Shown: positions 1-8,569, numbered from the stretch's first letter. The stretch: 26,826 bases of DNA from JAUIBE01 sp035267185 (GCA_035267185.1 DATFLY010000056.1:1-26826); one strand, 5' to 3'. Translations and numbers: made by a program. The notes: generated from the sequence alone by a model not told the origin.

Positions 1-128
1 CCAATGGTTTCGATGCTGTGAGTCAGCAAGAGTGTGCTGGCACCGCTGCGGGCTGCCGCAAGTGCAGCCTCGGTGCCGGCATGGCCACCACCAATCACGA
101 TGACGTCAAAGTTTTCAGGATACTTCAT
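1..128 (-). CDS. mnmG: tRNA uridine-5-carboxymethylaminomethyl modification enzyme MnmG, N-terminal fragment
   Basis: Reverse-strand translation from the ATG at 128 begins MKYPENFDVIVIGGGHAGTE and runs off the left edge after 42 codons. The VIVIGGGHAGTEAALAAAR stretch is the FAD-binding Rossmann motif (GGGHAGTEAA) typical of MnmG/GidA. With MnmE, the full protein installs the cmnm5 group on wobble uridines of certain tRNAs, in the cytoplasm. Only the dinucleotide-binding start is present, so the catalytic cysteines cannot be checked. It lies 83 bp downstream of the lipoprotein gene on the same strand, so it may be read from that transcript, from its own promoter, or both. The identity is firm for so short a fragment because the motif wording is nearly diagnostic. 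Confidence 0.93.
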   Translation of the reverse strand, partial: MKYPENFDVIVIGGGHAGTEAALAAARSGASTLLLTHSIETI

Positions 129-160
129 AGGTCCGGCGACTATAGAGATTCAGGCCGCGT

Positions 161-166
161 ATTGTA
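161..166 (-). promoter_or_regulatory. possible -10 box for mnmG
   Basis: On the minus strand TACAAT lies about 32 bp before the mnmG ATG, one mismatch from TATAAT. No good -35 hexamer sits 16-18 bp further upstream, so this is only a candidate. Confidence 0.22.
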
Positions 167-211
167 CTGAAATTACAGGTGATTCGCTCGCATAAAGGGG
201 GTTAGCGAACT

Positions 212-1051
212 TCAGTTGTTCTTGCGCTTTCCGGTTTTATGGGCAGGACCTGCGGAACTACCTGCGCCTGATCGCGTGGTCGCTGATGGACGCCTGGAAG
301 CTGATGGGCGTGTTGAAACTGTTGCCGGGGGGTTGTAGCGGGGCGACGTCATGCCTGGTCGCGCCTGGGGCGGCCGGATCTGCCGAACCACTCCTGGTGG
401 CGTGATGACAGTCGAGGAAGGCGGTGCAGTTGCCGGGCGAGCTGCTGAATAGATGCCTGTTGACCGACCTGGCGGGGCTACAGGACTGACCGGAGCCCGA
501 TCACGGGGATCATAAAAAGCATCGCTGAAATCGTTGACACGGTTGTTGCCAATGACCTCGTTGTTGCTGTTACCTGGGTTTTGCTGTCCTGGCGAAGTCC
601 GGTTGCGATGCCGATTCGCCCAGTAAACATCCTGCCAGAATAAGCTGGTACCGATTCCATAGCGCGGCCAGCCATACCACGGGTCGTACCAGGCATGGGT
701 TGAGTAGGGGTAATACATCGGGCTGTAATAGCCATAGTAGGACCAGTAGTAGGGTGATACACCATACCTGCCCCTGTGCGAGTAGCGCGGCCCGTACCAG
801 AAAGACGGAGGATAAAGATGTGACCCGAGATAGTAGTAATCGTCTGACCACCATGGGTGGAAGGTCGCCGCCGTGAAACGGACATCAAGGTTGGGCGCAA
901 GCTCATCATAGGCATCACCGTAAAGACCTTCAGCACCAGCGTACTGGCCGGAATAACCAGTCTCATACGTTGGGCTGTAGTAGCTCGCGCAGCCCTGCAA
1001 CAGGCCCGTGATGAGGCACAGCAACAATGGTTTTCTGAAATTTATCAACAT
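212..1051 (-). CDS. tyrosine-rich putative lipoprotein of unknown function
   Basis: I do not recognise a family. From the ATG at 1051 the protein has 279 residues. Residues 1-21 form a lipoprotein signal (basic MLINFRK, then a hydrophobic stretch, then the lipobox LLQGC with the lipidated Cys at 21). Residues about 22-145 are extremely aromatic: by my count about 30 Tyr and 9 Trp in the whole protein, in clusters such as YYWSYYGYYSPMYYPY. Residues about 155-279 are rich in Pro, Ser, Thr, Arg and Gly, end in KTGKRKNN, and look disordered and basic. An in-frame TTG at 1072 would add seven residues before the signal peptide and is less likely. The start is 32 bp downstream of the pepN stop, same strand, with mnmG following. 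It is probably anchored at the cell envelope, as inferred from the lipobox only. The basic tail might touch peptidoglycan or nucleic acid, which is speculative. Confidence 0.72.
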   Translation of the reverse strand: MLINFRKPLLLCLITGLLQGCASYYSPTYETGYSGQYAGAEGLYGDAYDELAPNLDVRFTAATFHPWWSDDYYYLGSHLYPPSFWYGPRYSHRGRYGVSPYYWSYYGYYSPMYYPYSTHAWYDPWYGWPRYGIGTSLFWQDVYWANRHRNRTSPGQQNPGNSNNEVIGNNRVNDFSDAFYDPRDRAPVSPVAPPGRSTGIYSAARPATAPPSSTVITPPGVVRQIRPPQARPGMTSPRYNPPATVSTRPSASRRPSATTRSGAGSSAGPAHKTGKRKNN

Positions 1052-1083
1052 GTGTGATGCTTTCGACAACAAAAAAGCGCCAA

Positions 1084-3726
1084 CTACTCCGATAGTGCGT
1101 TATTAACTATTTCCGAGACATCCGGCGACAGCGATGACCCGGCCTGGATACGCTCTAACTGCTTTGCCATCAACGCTCTACGCTCCTTATCATATCGCTC
1201 CCAGGAGTTGAACGCCGAAGCCATTCTGGCTGCCAACTGGGGATTCAGTTTATCAAGGGCAATCACCTGGTCGGCAACGAATTCGTAGCCCCGGCCATGT
1301 GCAGCGTGAAACCCAGTTGGATTTGCCATGGCGAAAATGCCAACCACTGCCCGCACCTTGTTAGGGTTGGTATAGCTGAATGAAGGGTGCTCCATTAACT
1401 CATCAAGGCAATCAACAGTGTCGGCCGACGGTCGGGCAGCCTGGATGGAGAACCACTTGTCCATGACCAGCCTGTTGTCGCGCCAGCGAGCCTCGAAGTC
1501 CGCCAGTGCAGCAGTTGCGTTGTCTGATCCTGAGTACACCAGCGCGCTGATTGCAGCCAGCGTGTCGGTCATGTTGTCACTGCTTTCCAATTGGTGCTGA
1601 GCCAGATCTCCGGCGCTATCACGGGTTGTCAGGTAAGCAAGGCAAACGTTCCCGAGGCAGCGACGACCGATCGCTTCAGGCGAATTACTGTAGGCCGCAC
1701 CGTCCTTCATCCGTCCATAGCAAGCCCGGAATTCCTGCTCAAGGCTGCCTGCCAGCGATTTTCGGATGAACTCGCACGCCTGGTGGATCCCATCTACATC
1801 GACTTCTTCCATTAATTCGGCCAGGTAGTCCTCACCGGGCAGCCTGAGTGCTTCACCCAGTAGCGCCGGATCACTCTGCAGGTCGGTCAGCATTGATCGC
1901 ACGGCCGTTTTCAGTGTCTCAGGTAATACCGGATCTTCGCCGCGCGAAATTCGCTCACGCTGTGCAAGAATCGCATTTGAAGCCAGCAACTGTGCTGCCT
2001 CCCAGCGCACGAAAGTGTCATTGTCGTGTGCCATCAGCAGTGCCAGGTCTGCATCGCTATAGTCATACTCCAGTTTGACCGGTGCTGAAAATCCTCTCAG
2101 CAGCGATGGAACAGGTTCTTCATCCATGTCTTCAAAAACGAAAGTTTTCGAATCCCGGTCCAGTATCAGGACGGCAGAGTAATTTTCCTCACCATGACCG
2201 TGGCCGTGACGTGACAGGTCCAGTTCATTGCCATTCCCATCAATCAACCCGGTTTTGACAGGGATCATCAGGGCTTTCTTTTGCGGCTGGCCATGAGTGG
2301 GTGGTGTGTGCTGCTGCATATGTAAAGTGTAAGTGCGGGCTGCCTGATTGAATTCGGCACGAACCTGCACAACCGGCGTACCTGACTGGCTGTACCATTC
2401 ACTGAAGTGCCCAAGATCTGTGCCGGTGGCATCAGCCATTGCTGCAATGAAATCATCGCAGGTGACCGCCTGGTGATCGTGACGCTCAAAGTAGAGCTTC
2501 ATCCCTTTCTGGAACCCGTCTTCACCCAACAGGGTATGCACCATTCGAATAACCGCCGCACCCTTCTGGTAAACGGTCATGGTGTAAAAATTATTGATTT
2601 CCACGTACTTGTCAGGGCGAATGGGATGCGACATGGGGCCGGCATCCTCAGGAAATTGTCGACTCCTCAGGTCTCTTGCGTCCTGAATGCGCTTCACAGC
2701 ACGGGATTGCATGTCCGAAGTGAATTCCTGGTCGCGAAAGACAGTGAGACCCTCTTTCAGGGTCAGCTGGAACCAGTCGCGGCAGGTGACACGGTTACCA
2801 GTCCAGTTGTGAAAATATTCATGACCAATAACGCCTTCAACTACCAGGAAGTCATTGTCGGTTGCAGTATCAGGGCTTGCCAGGACACAACGTGAATTAA
2901 AAATATTGAGCGACTTGTTTTCCATCGCTCCCATGTTGAAATCATTGGTTGCAACGATGTTGTAAATATCGAGATCGTACTCCAGGCCGAATCTTTCCTC
3001 GTCCCACTTCATGGCCCTGATCAGCGATTCCATGGCGTAATCGCAGCGATCGATGTTCTCTTCTTCCACGTAGACACGAAGCTGAACCTTGCGCCCGCTC
3101 ATGGTGGTGAAGGTGTCCTCAATATGTGAAAGATCCCCGGCGACCAGCGCAAACAGGTAGGAAGGCTTGTGAAACGGATCATCCCACCGAACCCAGTGTC
3201 TTCCATTATCAGATTCACCCGATTCAATTGCATTGCCGTTGGACAACAGCACCGGATACCGATCCTTGTCGGCCTCAATGGTGACTTCGTAACGAGTCAT
3301 CACATCGGGACGGTCAGGAAAATATGTAATTTTGCGAAACCCCTCGGCTTCACATTGAGTTAGCAGGAACTGTCCGGAAGGATAAAGACCTTCCAATGCT
3401 GTATTTTTCTGCGGTCGAATGATGTTCCGGATTTCAAGCAGGCATTCAGAAGGAATGTCTGAAATCACCAGCTTGTCGCTGGTCAGACTGTAATCATCCT
3501 CCGACAATTCGCGGCCGTCGACCCAAACTGACTTTAATGCCATATCCTGCCCGTCCAGCTCAATCGAACTGTCACCATCCATACCTGGCTTTCGTTTGAG
3601 TTGAATTTCTGAACTGACCAGCGTTTCCGCCTCGCCAATATCAAACTTCAGTTTCAGCCCCTTTACTACCCACGGATATGGTTTGTATTCTGACCGCAGA
3701 ATGGCCTTGCCTGCAGGACCTTTCAT
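1084..3726 (-). CDS. pepN: aminopeptidase N (M1 family zinc metallopeptidase)
   Basis: An 880-residue protein close in length to E. coli PepN (870). It removes N-terminal residues from peptides in the cytoplasm during the last steps of protein turnover. Visible M1 landmarks are the substrate-anchoring GAMEN motif at residues 266-270, the zinc motif HEYFH at 302-306 followed by NWTGNR, and the third zinc ligand Glu at 325 in LTLKEGLTVF. The N-terminal beta domain precedes these and a long helical C-terminal domain follows to the stop. The reading frame stays open upstream to 3969, but that extension is antisense to the next gene and shows no homology to PepN. The ATG at 3726 gives MKGPAGKAI, followed by the SEYKPYPW stretch that fits the PepN N-terminus, with a weak GGGA-like Shine-Dalgarno upstream. 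It is divergent from the dehydratase gene across 84 bp. Confidence 0.95.
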   Translation of the reverse strand: MKGPAGKAILRSEYKPYPWVVKGLKLKFDIGEAETLVSSEIQLKRKPGMDGDSSIELDGQDMALKSVWVDGRELSEDDYSLTSDKLVISDIPSECLLEIRNIIRPQKNTALEGLYPSGQFLLTQCEAEGFRKITYFPDRPDVMTRYEVTIEADKDRYPVLLSNGNAIESGESDNGRHWVRWDDPFHKPSYLFALVAGDLSHIEDTFTTMSGRKVQLRVYVEEENIDRCDYAMESLIRAMKWDEERFGLEYDLDIYNIVATNDFNMGAMENKSLNIFNSRCVLASPDTATDNDFLVVEGVIGHEYFHNWTGNRVTCRDWFQLTLKEGLTVFRDQEFTSDMQSRAVKRIQDARDLRSRQFPEDAGPMSHPIRPDKYVEINNFYTMTVYQKGAAVIRMVHTLLGEDGFQKGMKLYFERHDHQAVTCDDFIAAMADATGTDLGHFSEWYSQSGTPVVQVRAEFNQAARTYTLHMQQHTPPTHGQPQKKALMIPVKTGLIDGNGNELDLSRHGHGHGEENYSAVLILDRDSKTFVFEDMDEEPVPSLLRGFSAPVKLEYDYSDADLALLMAHDNDTFVRWEAAQLLASNAILAQRERISRGEDPVLPETLKTAVRSMLTDLQSDPALLGEALRLPGEDYLAELMEEVDVDGIHQACEFIRKSLAGSLEQEFRACYGRMKDGAAYSNSPEAIGRRCLGNVCLAYLTTRDSAGDLAQHQLESSDNMTDTLAAISALVYSGSDNATAALADFEARWRDNRLVMDKWFSIQAARPSADTVDCLDELMEHPSFSYTNPNKVRAVVGIFAMANPTGFHAAHGRGYEFVADQVIALDKLNPQLAARMASAFNSWERYDKERRALMAKQLERIQAGSSLSPDVSEIVNNALSE

Positions 3727-3810
3727 AATTTGATATTCCCAATGATCAAAGGGAACTATTATAAGAGAACTGGCCCCGGCGAATGCCATGGGAAAAGTAA
3801 TGGGGATTTT
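3727..3810. promoter_or_regulatory. divergent promoter region between pepN and the dehydratase gene
   Basis: This 84-bp gap separates two divergent starts, so it should hold promoters for both. I could not single out convincing -35/-10 pairs. The plus-strand gene has a GGGGA sequence shortly before its ATG at 3811. Confidence 0.4.
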
Positions 3811-4803
3811 ATGAACACCAACCCGAAAGCCGATCTGCCTGACATTACTGATGTGCACCTGGCCTGGACACGCATCAGGGACCAGACCACAAGCACCCCT
3901 GTGCTGCTTGACCCTGACCTGGATGAGTGGGCCGGCTGCAGACTGGCAGTGAAGTGCGAAAACCTGCAAAGAACCGGTTCATTCAAGTTCCGAGGCGCCA
4001 GCAATGCCATTTTGAGTCTCGAAGAAGCCAATGCTGCCGAGTTTTCAAGTGACAATAAGCGTGCTGTTGCGACGCACTCTTCAGGCAATCACGGCGCTGC
4101 CCTGGCGCTTGCCGCCAGGCTCAACAACAGGGCGGCACACGTCGTCATGCCGCAAAACTCGGTTCCTGCCAAGATTGATGCAGTCCGGCGCTACGGAGGC
4201 ACGGTTCATTTTTGCGAGGATAATCATTCTGCCCGTGAGGCCGGACTGGAAGAACTGGTAGACCAGGGCATGATTCCGATTCATCCTTTTGATCGTCGCG
4301 AGATCATTGCCGGCCAGGGCAGTTGCGCACTGGAATTATTTGCCGATCATCCACAAATCGATGTCCTGGTTGTACCTGTGGGTGGCGGCGGACTGATCAG
4401 CGGCTGCGCCCTGGCTGCTGCTGCACAGGGTGTTACAGTCATCGGCGTTGAGCCTGAGGGTGCGGCCGAAACCGTGGCCAGCCTGGATCGTGGCCAGCGG
4501 GTTGTCGACCTGGCTCCTGACACCATTGCCGATGGGCTCAGGGCAGTCATTGGCGTCAGGAACTTTGAAATGATCCGATCACTGGTCGAGAATGTTGTGA
4601 CAGTCACTGATGGTGAGTTAAGAGCAGCCCAGTCAGTGGCGTGGAAATTACTCAGGCAGGTCATTGAACCTTCTTCGGCCACAGTGATAGCTGCAATCAC
4701 CCGTTACCCGGAGCTATTCGCTGACAAGCATGTCGGAATGATCATCAGTGGTGGAAATGTCCTTCTTGATGACTGGATTGATGCGATCAGGGAGCATGAA
4801 TGA
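3811..4803 (+). CDS. PLP-dependent threonine/serine dehydratase-like enzyme (fold type II)
   Basis: A 330-residue protein, the size of catabolic threonine dehydratase TdcB or serine racemase, and lacking the C-terminal regulatory domain of biosynthetic IlvA. The PLP lysine is Lys59 in SFKFRGASNA. The substrate/carboxylate loop SSGNHG is at 90-95, and the glycine-rich phosphate-binding loop GGGGL is at 191-195. The family eliminates ammonia from Thr or Ser to give 2-oxobutyrate or pyruvate, or racemises Ser; sequence reading cannot separate these. The start is the ATG at 3811, preceded by GGGGA. An upstream in-frame ATG at 3730 would add 27 residues that overlap the pepN promoter area and do not look like the family. 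The stop overlaps the start of the SixA-like gene by four bases (ATGA), so the two are probably translationally coupled. Confidence 0.88.
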   Translation: MNTNPKADLPDITDVHLAWTRIRDQTTSTPVLLDPDLDEWAGCRLAVKCENLQRTGSFKFRGASNAILSLEEANAAEFSSDNKRAVATHSSGNHGAALALAARLNNRAAHVVMPQNSVPAKIDAVRRYGGTVHFCEDNHSAREAGLEELVDQGMIPIHPFDRREIIAGQGSCALELFADHPQIDVLVVPVGGGGLISGCALAAAAQGVTVIGVEPEGAAETVASLDRGQRVVDLAPDTIADGLRAVIGVRNFEMIRSLVENVVTVTDGELRAAQSVAWKLLRQVIEPSSATVIAAITRYPELFADKHVGMIISGGNVLLDDWIDAIREHE

Positions 4804-5306
4804 TGCAGCAACTAATGATTTTCAGACACGCCAAGGCGGTACCCTGGGGATCCACTCCCGATGATTTCTCAAGATCATTGCAGGAAATCGGCATCGCTCA
4901 TGCACAAGCCGTTTCGGACTGGGTTCAAGACCACATTGAACTGCCTGAGATGATCCTGTGTTCACCATCCCAGCGTACCCGCGAAACCCTGCAGCCCTTG
5001 ATTGAATCGTCCGATGAGCTCGAGTCCAGAACGCGGTTTTTACCCCAGATTTACGGCGCGTCAGTATATACCCTTGTGAATGTTCTGGATCACGCTTTCG
5101 CAGAGTGTGACAGGGTGATGGTGGTCGGACACAACCCGGGGCTGGAACAGATCCTGTTTGAGTCAATATCAATGTCAGAAGGCAACAAGATCAAACGCCT
5201 GGCCACTGGCACACTGGTGGTGATCGAACTGGATCCGGATTGGGCCGAAGGCCAGGGCCGGGGCAGGATTGCTCATCAAATTCGCGGCAAAAAACTACTC
5301 AAGTGA
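4800..5306 (+). CDS. sixA: SixA-type phosphohistidine phosphatase (histidine phosphatase superfamily)
   Basis: A 168-residue protein with the branch-1 histidine phosphatase signature: RHAKA at 9-13 with His10 as the likely phospho-acceptor, the SPSQRTRET segment at 55-63 with a conserved Arg, and the second catalytic His111 in VVGHNPGLE. SixA removes phosphate from phosphohistidine on signalling or phosphotransferase proteins in the cytoplasm; the physiological target here is unknown. The size matches the SixA group (about 160 residues) and not phosphoglycerate mutases. Two tandem ATG codons exist (4800 and 4803); the first overlaps the dehydratase stop. The 3' end overlaps the convergent GAF-domain gene by 12 bp, so both stops lie inside each other's coding ends. 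Confidence 0.87.
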   Translation: MMQQLMIFRHAKAVPWGSTPDDFSRSLQEIGIAHAQAVSDWVQDHIELPEMILCSPSQRTRETLQPLIESSDELESRTRFLPQIYGASVYTLVNVLDHAFAECDRVMVVGHNPGLEQILFESISMSEGNKIKRLATGTLVVIELDPDWAEGQGRGRIAHQIRGKKLLK

Positions 5307-5756
5307 ATTAACATAAATTTCGGCCAATGCTTTGAGCATCACCTCATCGTCTTCACTGAAACGACCTGTTTCAGGACTGTCCAGGTCGAGAACGCCAATC
5401 AATGCTGAGCCTTTGACAAGGGGCAGTACGATTTCAGACCGGGATTCGGCATCACAGACGATATGATCATCAAATGCGTCAACATCGAATACACGCAAAA
5501 CCTGGCGGGTTTCAGCCGCCCTTCCGCACACGCCACGACCAAGAGGAATCCGAACACAAGCAGGTTTTCCCTGGAAAGGCCCAACCACCAGTTCCCCTTC
5601 CTTAAGGAAATAGAAGCCTGCCCAGTTGAGTCCTTCAAGGGACTGGAAAATAAGAGCTGACAGGTTGGCCGCATTGGCAATCGGATCGTTTTCACCGGAC
5701 AACAAGCTGGATGCCTGGCTCAGCAAATCGTCAGAATGATCGAATGCCTGGCTCAT
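5295..5756 (-). CDS. msrC: free methionine-(R)-sulfoxide reductase (GAF domain)
   Basis: A 153-residue single GAF domain matching the YebR/fRMsr family, which reduces free L-methionine-(R)-sulfoxide in the cytoplasm. The three active-site cysteines expected for the family are visible as Cys67 (GKPACVRIPLG), Cys77 (GRGVCGRAAE) and Cys101 (DHIVCDAESRSEIVLP). The conserved NWAGFYFL near 44-51 and GVLDLDSP near the C-terminus also fit. It is the last gene of a tight minus-strand set (hutG, hutF, DUF938, this gene), starting 6 bp after the DUF938 stop, so it is almost certainly cotranscribed. The stop overlaps the convergent sixA end by 12 bp. The link to histidine breakdown is by position only. 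Confidence 0.9.
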   Translation of the reverse strand: MSQAFDHSDDLLSQASSLLSGENDPIANAANLSALIFQSLEGLNWAGFYFLKEGELVVGPFQGKPACVRIPLGRGVCGRAAETRQVLRVFDVDAFDDHIVCDAESRSEIVLPLVKGSALIGVLDLDSPETGRFSEDDEVMLKALAEIYVNSLE

Positions 5757-5762
5757 TACTAA

Positions 5763-6383
5763 TTATCGACGAATATCATTTCGCGCAAAAACAAGGGTCA
5801 TGTTATTTGCTGGCATGGGAACGCTGTCAATCAGGCTGATATCGTGCTTGTTGGCCAGTGTTTCCAGGGTGTTGACATCTCTAAGGCCCATCTCGGGATC
5901 CTGACTTTTGAGCTGGATATCAAAAACCCGGTTTGAATCAGAAGTGTACTTTCCGTCCACGTTGAATGGTCCGTAGAGGCAGAAAACACCGCGAGGCTTC
6001 AACTTGGTTCCCAGCCCGGCGAACATGGCCCTCACAGCCGACCAGTTCATGATGTGAGCTGTGTTTGCGGAAAATGCTGCGGTGAGGATGCGTTCAGGCC
6101 AGGCTGTAAGTTCATCTTTCAACACATCAAGCGGAATCGGTGATTTCACGTTGTCACCACCTTCGGATTCAACCCGCGCGGTCAGATTGGGAATGTTCTC
6201 CGGAACATCCGAAGGTTGCCACCTGACTGTTGGGAAATTTGAAGCGAAGTAGACAACATGCTGCCCTGTGCCTGAGCCGATCTCCAGCACAAAACCACGT
6301 GTTGGGAAGTACTTTTGAAGCACCTCGAGAATGGGCTTTTTATTGCGCTCACTGGCTTCTGAAAAGGGTAGTGTTTCGTTCAT
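5763..6383 (-). CDS. DUF938 family SAM-dependent methyltransferase-like protein
   Basis: A 206-residue protein. It opens MNETLPFSEASERNKKPILE, followed by a class I methyltransferase motif I (VLEIGSGTGQH at 32-42) and the acidic turn WQPSDVPENI, which together mark DUF938. The fold binds S-adenosylmethionine; I know of no established substrate. The ATG overlaps the hutF stop by four bases (ATGA), implying translational coupling, and fRMsr follows 6 bp after its stop. Placement beside two histidine-degradation enzymes and a methionine-sulfoxide reductase may hint at amino-acid or one-carbon chemistry, but that is inference. Length and motifs look complete. Confidence 0.86.
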   Translation of the reverse strand: MNETLPFSEASERNKKPILEVLQKYFPTRGFVLEIGSGTGQHVVYFASNFPTVRWQPSDVPENIPNLTARVESEGGDNVKSPIPLDVLKDELTAWPERILTAAFSANTAHIMNWSAVRAMFAGLGTKLKPRGVFCLYGPFNVDGKYTSDSNRVFDIQLKSQDPEMGLRDVNTLETLANKHDISLIDSVPMPANNMTLVFARNDIRR

Positions 6384-7753
6384 TGATTTATCTCCTCCAT
6401 CACCGCTGCAAATCCAGCGGCCGCGGCTTCCCTGAGTGGGTGACTCCCATGACTTACTTGCTGCTGGCCCGCCACAAATACAGATGCGATCATACCTCTG
6501 TCACCGGCAAATACATACCGATCCAGGATATCGCTGTCAGAAACACCCTGAAGAAGGGGGTGGGTTTCACTTAACACGATGAAATCTGCACGAAACCCAT
6601 CAGCCAGCGAGCCAACCGGTTGACCCAGAGCGCGCCCACCGCCTTTGGCAGCAGCACAATAAAGCGCACTTCCGCAACCCAGTGCTTCCGTTGCCAGGAC
6701 GTTTCGACGACCGGTTCGAAGCCGCATTCCAAATTCCAGCAGTCGTAGTTCTTCGATGGGTGAAATCCTCAGATTGCTGTCACTGCCCACAGCGAATATC
6801 CCGTCTTTCTTGTACCAGTATTCAGCTTCGAAAAATCCGTCCCCCAGATCTGCCTCTGTTGTAGGACAAAGGCCAGCAACCACTCCACGTGCAGCGGCCT
6901 GATCGTATTCACCGGGGGTCATATGGGTGGCGTGAACCAGGCACCATCGGTCATCCACCGGTGCGTTTGACAGCAACCACTCAACCGGTCGCTGACCGTA
7001 AGCGCTGAAACATTGCTCAACTTCAGCGACCTGCTCGGCGATATGAATATGGATTGCTGCGGCCCTTCCGGCTTCAGCAGCCAGCACTTTGTTGATTTGT
7101 TCGCGGGAAACAGCCCTGAGCGAGTGAAACCCTATTCCGACCTTATGAAGTGGATGATTTACATTACGATCGAGATTGCTTTCGAAAATATCAAGAAACC
7201 GCTCAGGATCATTGAAAAATCGACGCTGCTCACTCGAGACACTGCTCTTCTCAAACCCGGCACGGCAATACAGCGTTGGCAGCAGCGTCATTGCGATCCC
7301 TGCGCGTGTTGCAGCATCCAGAATCCGATTGCCGGTCTCATCAATATGCTGATAAGGCTGTCCGTCCCGGCGATGGTGAAAATAGTGAAATTCAGCGCAA
7401 CTGGTATACCCGGCCTCCAGCATTTCAACGTAGAGCCAGAAGGCAATGGCCTCAAACGCTTCCGCATTGAGTGTATTGGCAAGGTGATACATTTTTTCCC
7501 GCCAGGTCCAGAAACTGTCCGAACCCCGGAGACTGACCGTTCCGGCCAGCCCCGCCATCTGTCTTTGAAAGGCGTGGCTGTGACAGTTGGGCATCCCGGG
7601 AAGCACCGGACCCGTCAGGATCACCTCGGCATCTCCAGGCTCACCTGCAACAATGTCACTGATCATGCCCTGCGCATCGACGGACATGCACATGTTTTGT
7701 TGCCATCCGCCGGATGTCAGAATTCGTTCACAGAAAAAGGTTTGATGGCTCAT
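6380..7753 (-). CDS. hutF: formimidoylglutamate deiminase HutF
   Basis: A 457-residue amidohydrolase. HutF converts N-formimino-L-glutamate to N-formyl-L-glutamate plus ammonia, the fourth step of the five-step histidine degradation route. Metal-site residues expected from the family can be placed: His58 and His60 (MPNCHSHAFQR), His237 (IHIHIAEQ) and Asp325 (VGSDSNLRISP), with His274/His277 in VHATHM nearby. The length is close to known HutF (about 453). Together with hutG immediately upstream it forms the two-step deiminase/deformylase branch, as opposed to the one-step formiminoglutamase branch. It begins one base after the hutG stop and overlaps the DUF938 gene by four bases. The other pathway enzymes (HutH, HutU, HutI) and a HutC repressor are absent from the window. 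Confidence 0.95.
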   Translation of the reverse strand: MSHQTFFCERILTSGGWQQNMCMSVDAQGMISDIVAGEPGDAEVILTGPVLPGMPNCHSHAFQRQMAGLAGTVSLRGSDSFWTWREKMYHLANTLNAEAFEAIAFWLYVEMLEAGYTSCAEFHYFHHRRDGQPYQHIDETGNRILDAATRAGIAMTLLPTLYCRAGFEKSSVSSEQRRFFNDPERFLDIFESNLDRNVNHPLHKVGIGFHSLRAVSREQINKVLAAEAGRAAAIHIHIAEQVAEVEQCFSAYGQRPVEWLLSNAPVDDRWCLVHATHMTPGEYDQAAARGVVAGLCPTTEADLGDGFFEAEYWYKKDGIFAVGSDSNLRISPIEELRLLEFGMRLRTGRRNVLATEALGCGSALYCAAAKGGGRALGQPVGSLADGFRADFIVLSETHPLLQGVSDSDILDRYVFAGDRGMIASVFVAGQQQVSHGSHPLREAAAAGFAAVMEEINQ

Positions 7754-7754
7754 C

Positions 7755-8561
7755 TTATTGCTGGTTTTCCGGCCGCCACTGGTGAAGTCCGGAAACCAGT
7801 CCTTTTAACATCCCGACCAGGCCGGATGCCATGTTCTCGTCCCACACAGGCGGAAATTCCTGCATGTAAGTCCTTTGCGCAATTTCAAGCTGCACGGCAT
7901 GGACATTCTCACCAGGCTGGCCATATTGGCGGGTTATAAACCCGCCTTTGAAACGCTTGTCCCTGACCAGGGTCATGCCTGGATGCTGCAAATGCGAACA
8001 AACAAGCTCAACCAGTGAAGCTGCAGCACTGGAACCACTGGCGCTTCCGATGTTGAGGTTGGGTAATTCCCCGTCAAACAGATCCGGCAGTTCACTGCGA
8101 ATCGAATGACCATCCAGCAAGATTGCAAATCCATGCCGCTCGAGTGCGTTGTCTACCAGGGCGCTCAACCGGGCATGATAAGGGCGCCAGTAAAGCTCAA
8201 TACGCTCATCCACTTCGCGGGAATCCGGCACCTCGCCTTCCCGGTAGATTTTCTCGCCGGTAAAAGTCTCCAGGGGCACCAGGGACGACCCGGACTGGTT
8301 TGCATATAACGGGGCGTTATCTGATGGTCGGTTCAGATCGATGACATAGCGTGACCAGCAAGTTTTGATCATGCTGGCGCCAGAGTCCGGGGCAAAGTCG
8401 AAGAGCCTGTCAACGTACCAGTCTGTATCCGGCAGGTCATGGACTTCTGGATTCAGCCTTTCATGGATACTTGCAGGAATCAGTGTGCCCGCATGAGGAA
8501 CACTGACCACCAGGGGTGATCTCCCCTGGTGTACCTCTATTTTTGAAAGTTGCTCATTCAT
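7755..8561 (-). CDS. hutG: N-formylglutamate deformylase HutG
   Basis: A 268-residue protein of the N-formylglutamate amidohydrolase family, which hydrolyses N-formyl-L-glutamate to glutamate and formate, the last step of the HutF-HutG branch. Family landmarks are VPHAGTLIP at 21-29 with His23, DTDWYVDRLF at 45-54, VIDLNRPSDN at 73-82 and LDGHSIRSELP at 149-159. It is the first gene of the four-gene minus-strand set. The start ATG at 8561 lies only about 9 bp after the pilQ terminator hairpin, leaving little room for a leader or a clear Shine-Dalgarno (only GGCGG-like bases), which is odd for a first gene. The alternative is that it is expressed by read-through from the pil operon or from a promoter inside the end of pilQ. 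Confidence 0.95.
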   Translation of the reverse strand: MNEQLSKIEVHQGRSPLVVSVPHAGTLIPASIHERLNPEVHDLPDTDWYVDRLFDFAPDSGASMIKTCWSRYVIDLNRPSDNAPLYANQSGSSLVPLETFTGEKIYREGEVPDSREVDERIELYWRPYHARLSALVDNALERHGFAILLDGHSIRSELPDLFDGELPNLNIGSASGSSAAASLVELVCSHLQHPGMTLVRDKRFKGGFITRQYGQPGENVHAVQLEIAQRTYMQEFPPVWDENMASGLVGMLKGLVSGLHQWRPENQQ

Positions 8562-8569
8562 GCCGCCAA

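Noticed and set aside
183..209. Hairpin TTCGCT/AGCGAA between the lipoprotein gene and mnmG
   Set aside because: The arms are only 6 bp with a 15-base loop and no T-run; too weak to call a terminator.
3727..3969. Upstream extension of the pepN frame by 81 codons
   Set aside because: It is antisense to the dehydratase gene and does not resemble the PepN N-terminus; the ATG at 3726 fits family length.
7013..7939. A 308-codon open frame on the plus strand
   Set aside because: It lies antisense to hutF and the hutG end, both strongly supported by motifs; its translation has no family features and no ribosome site.
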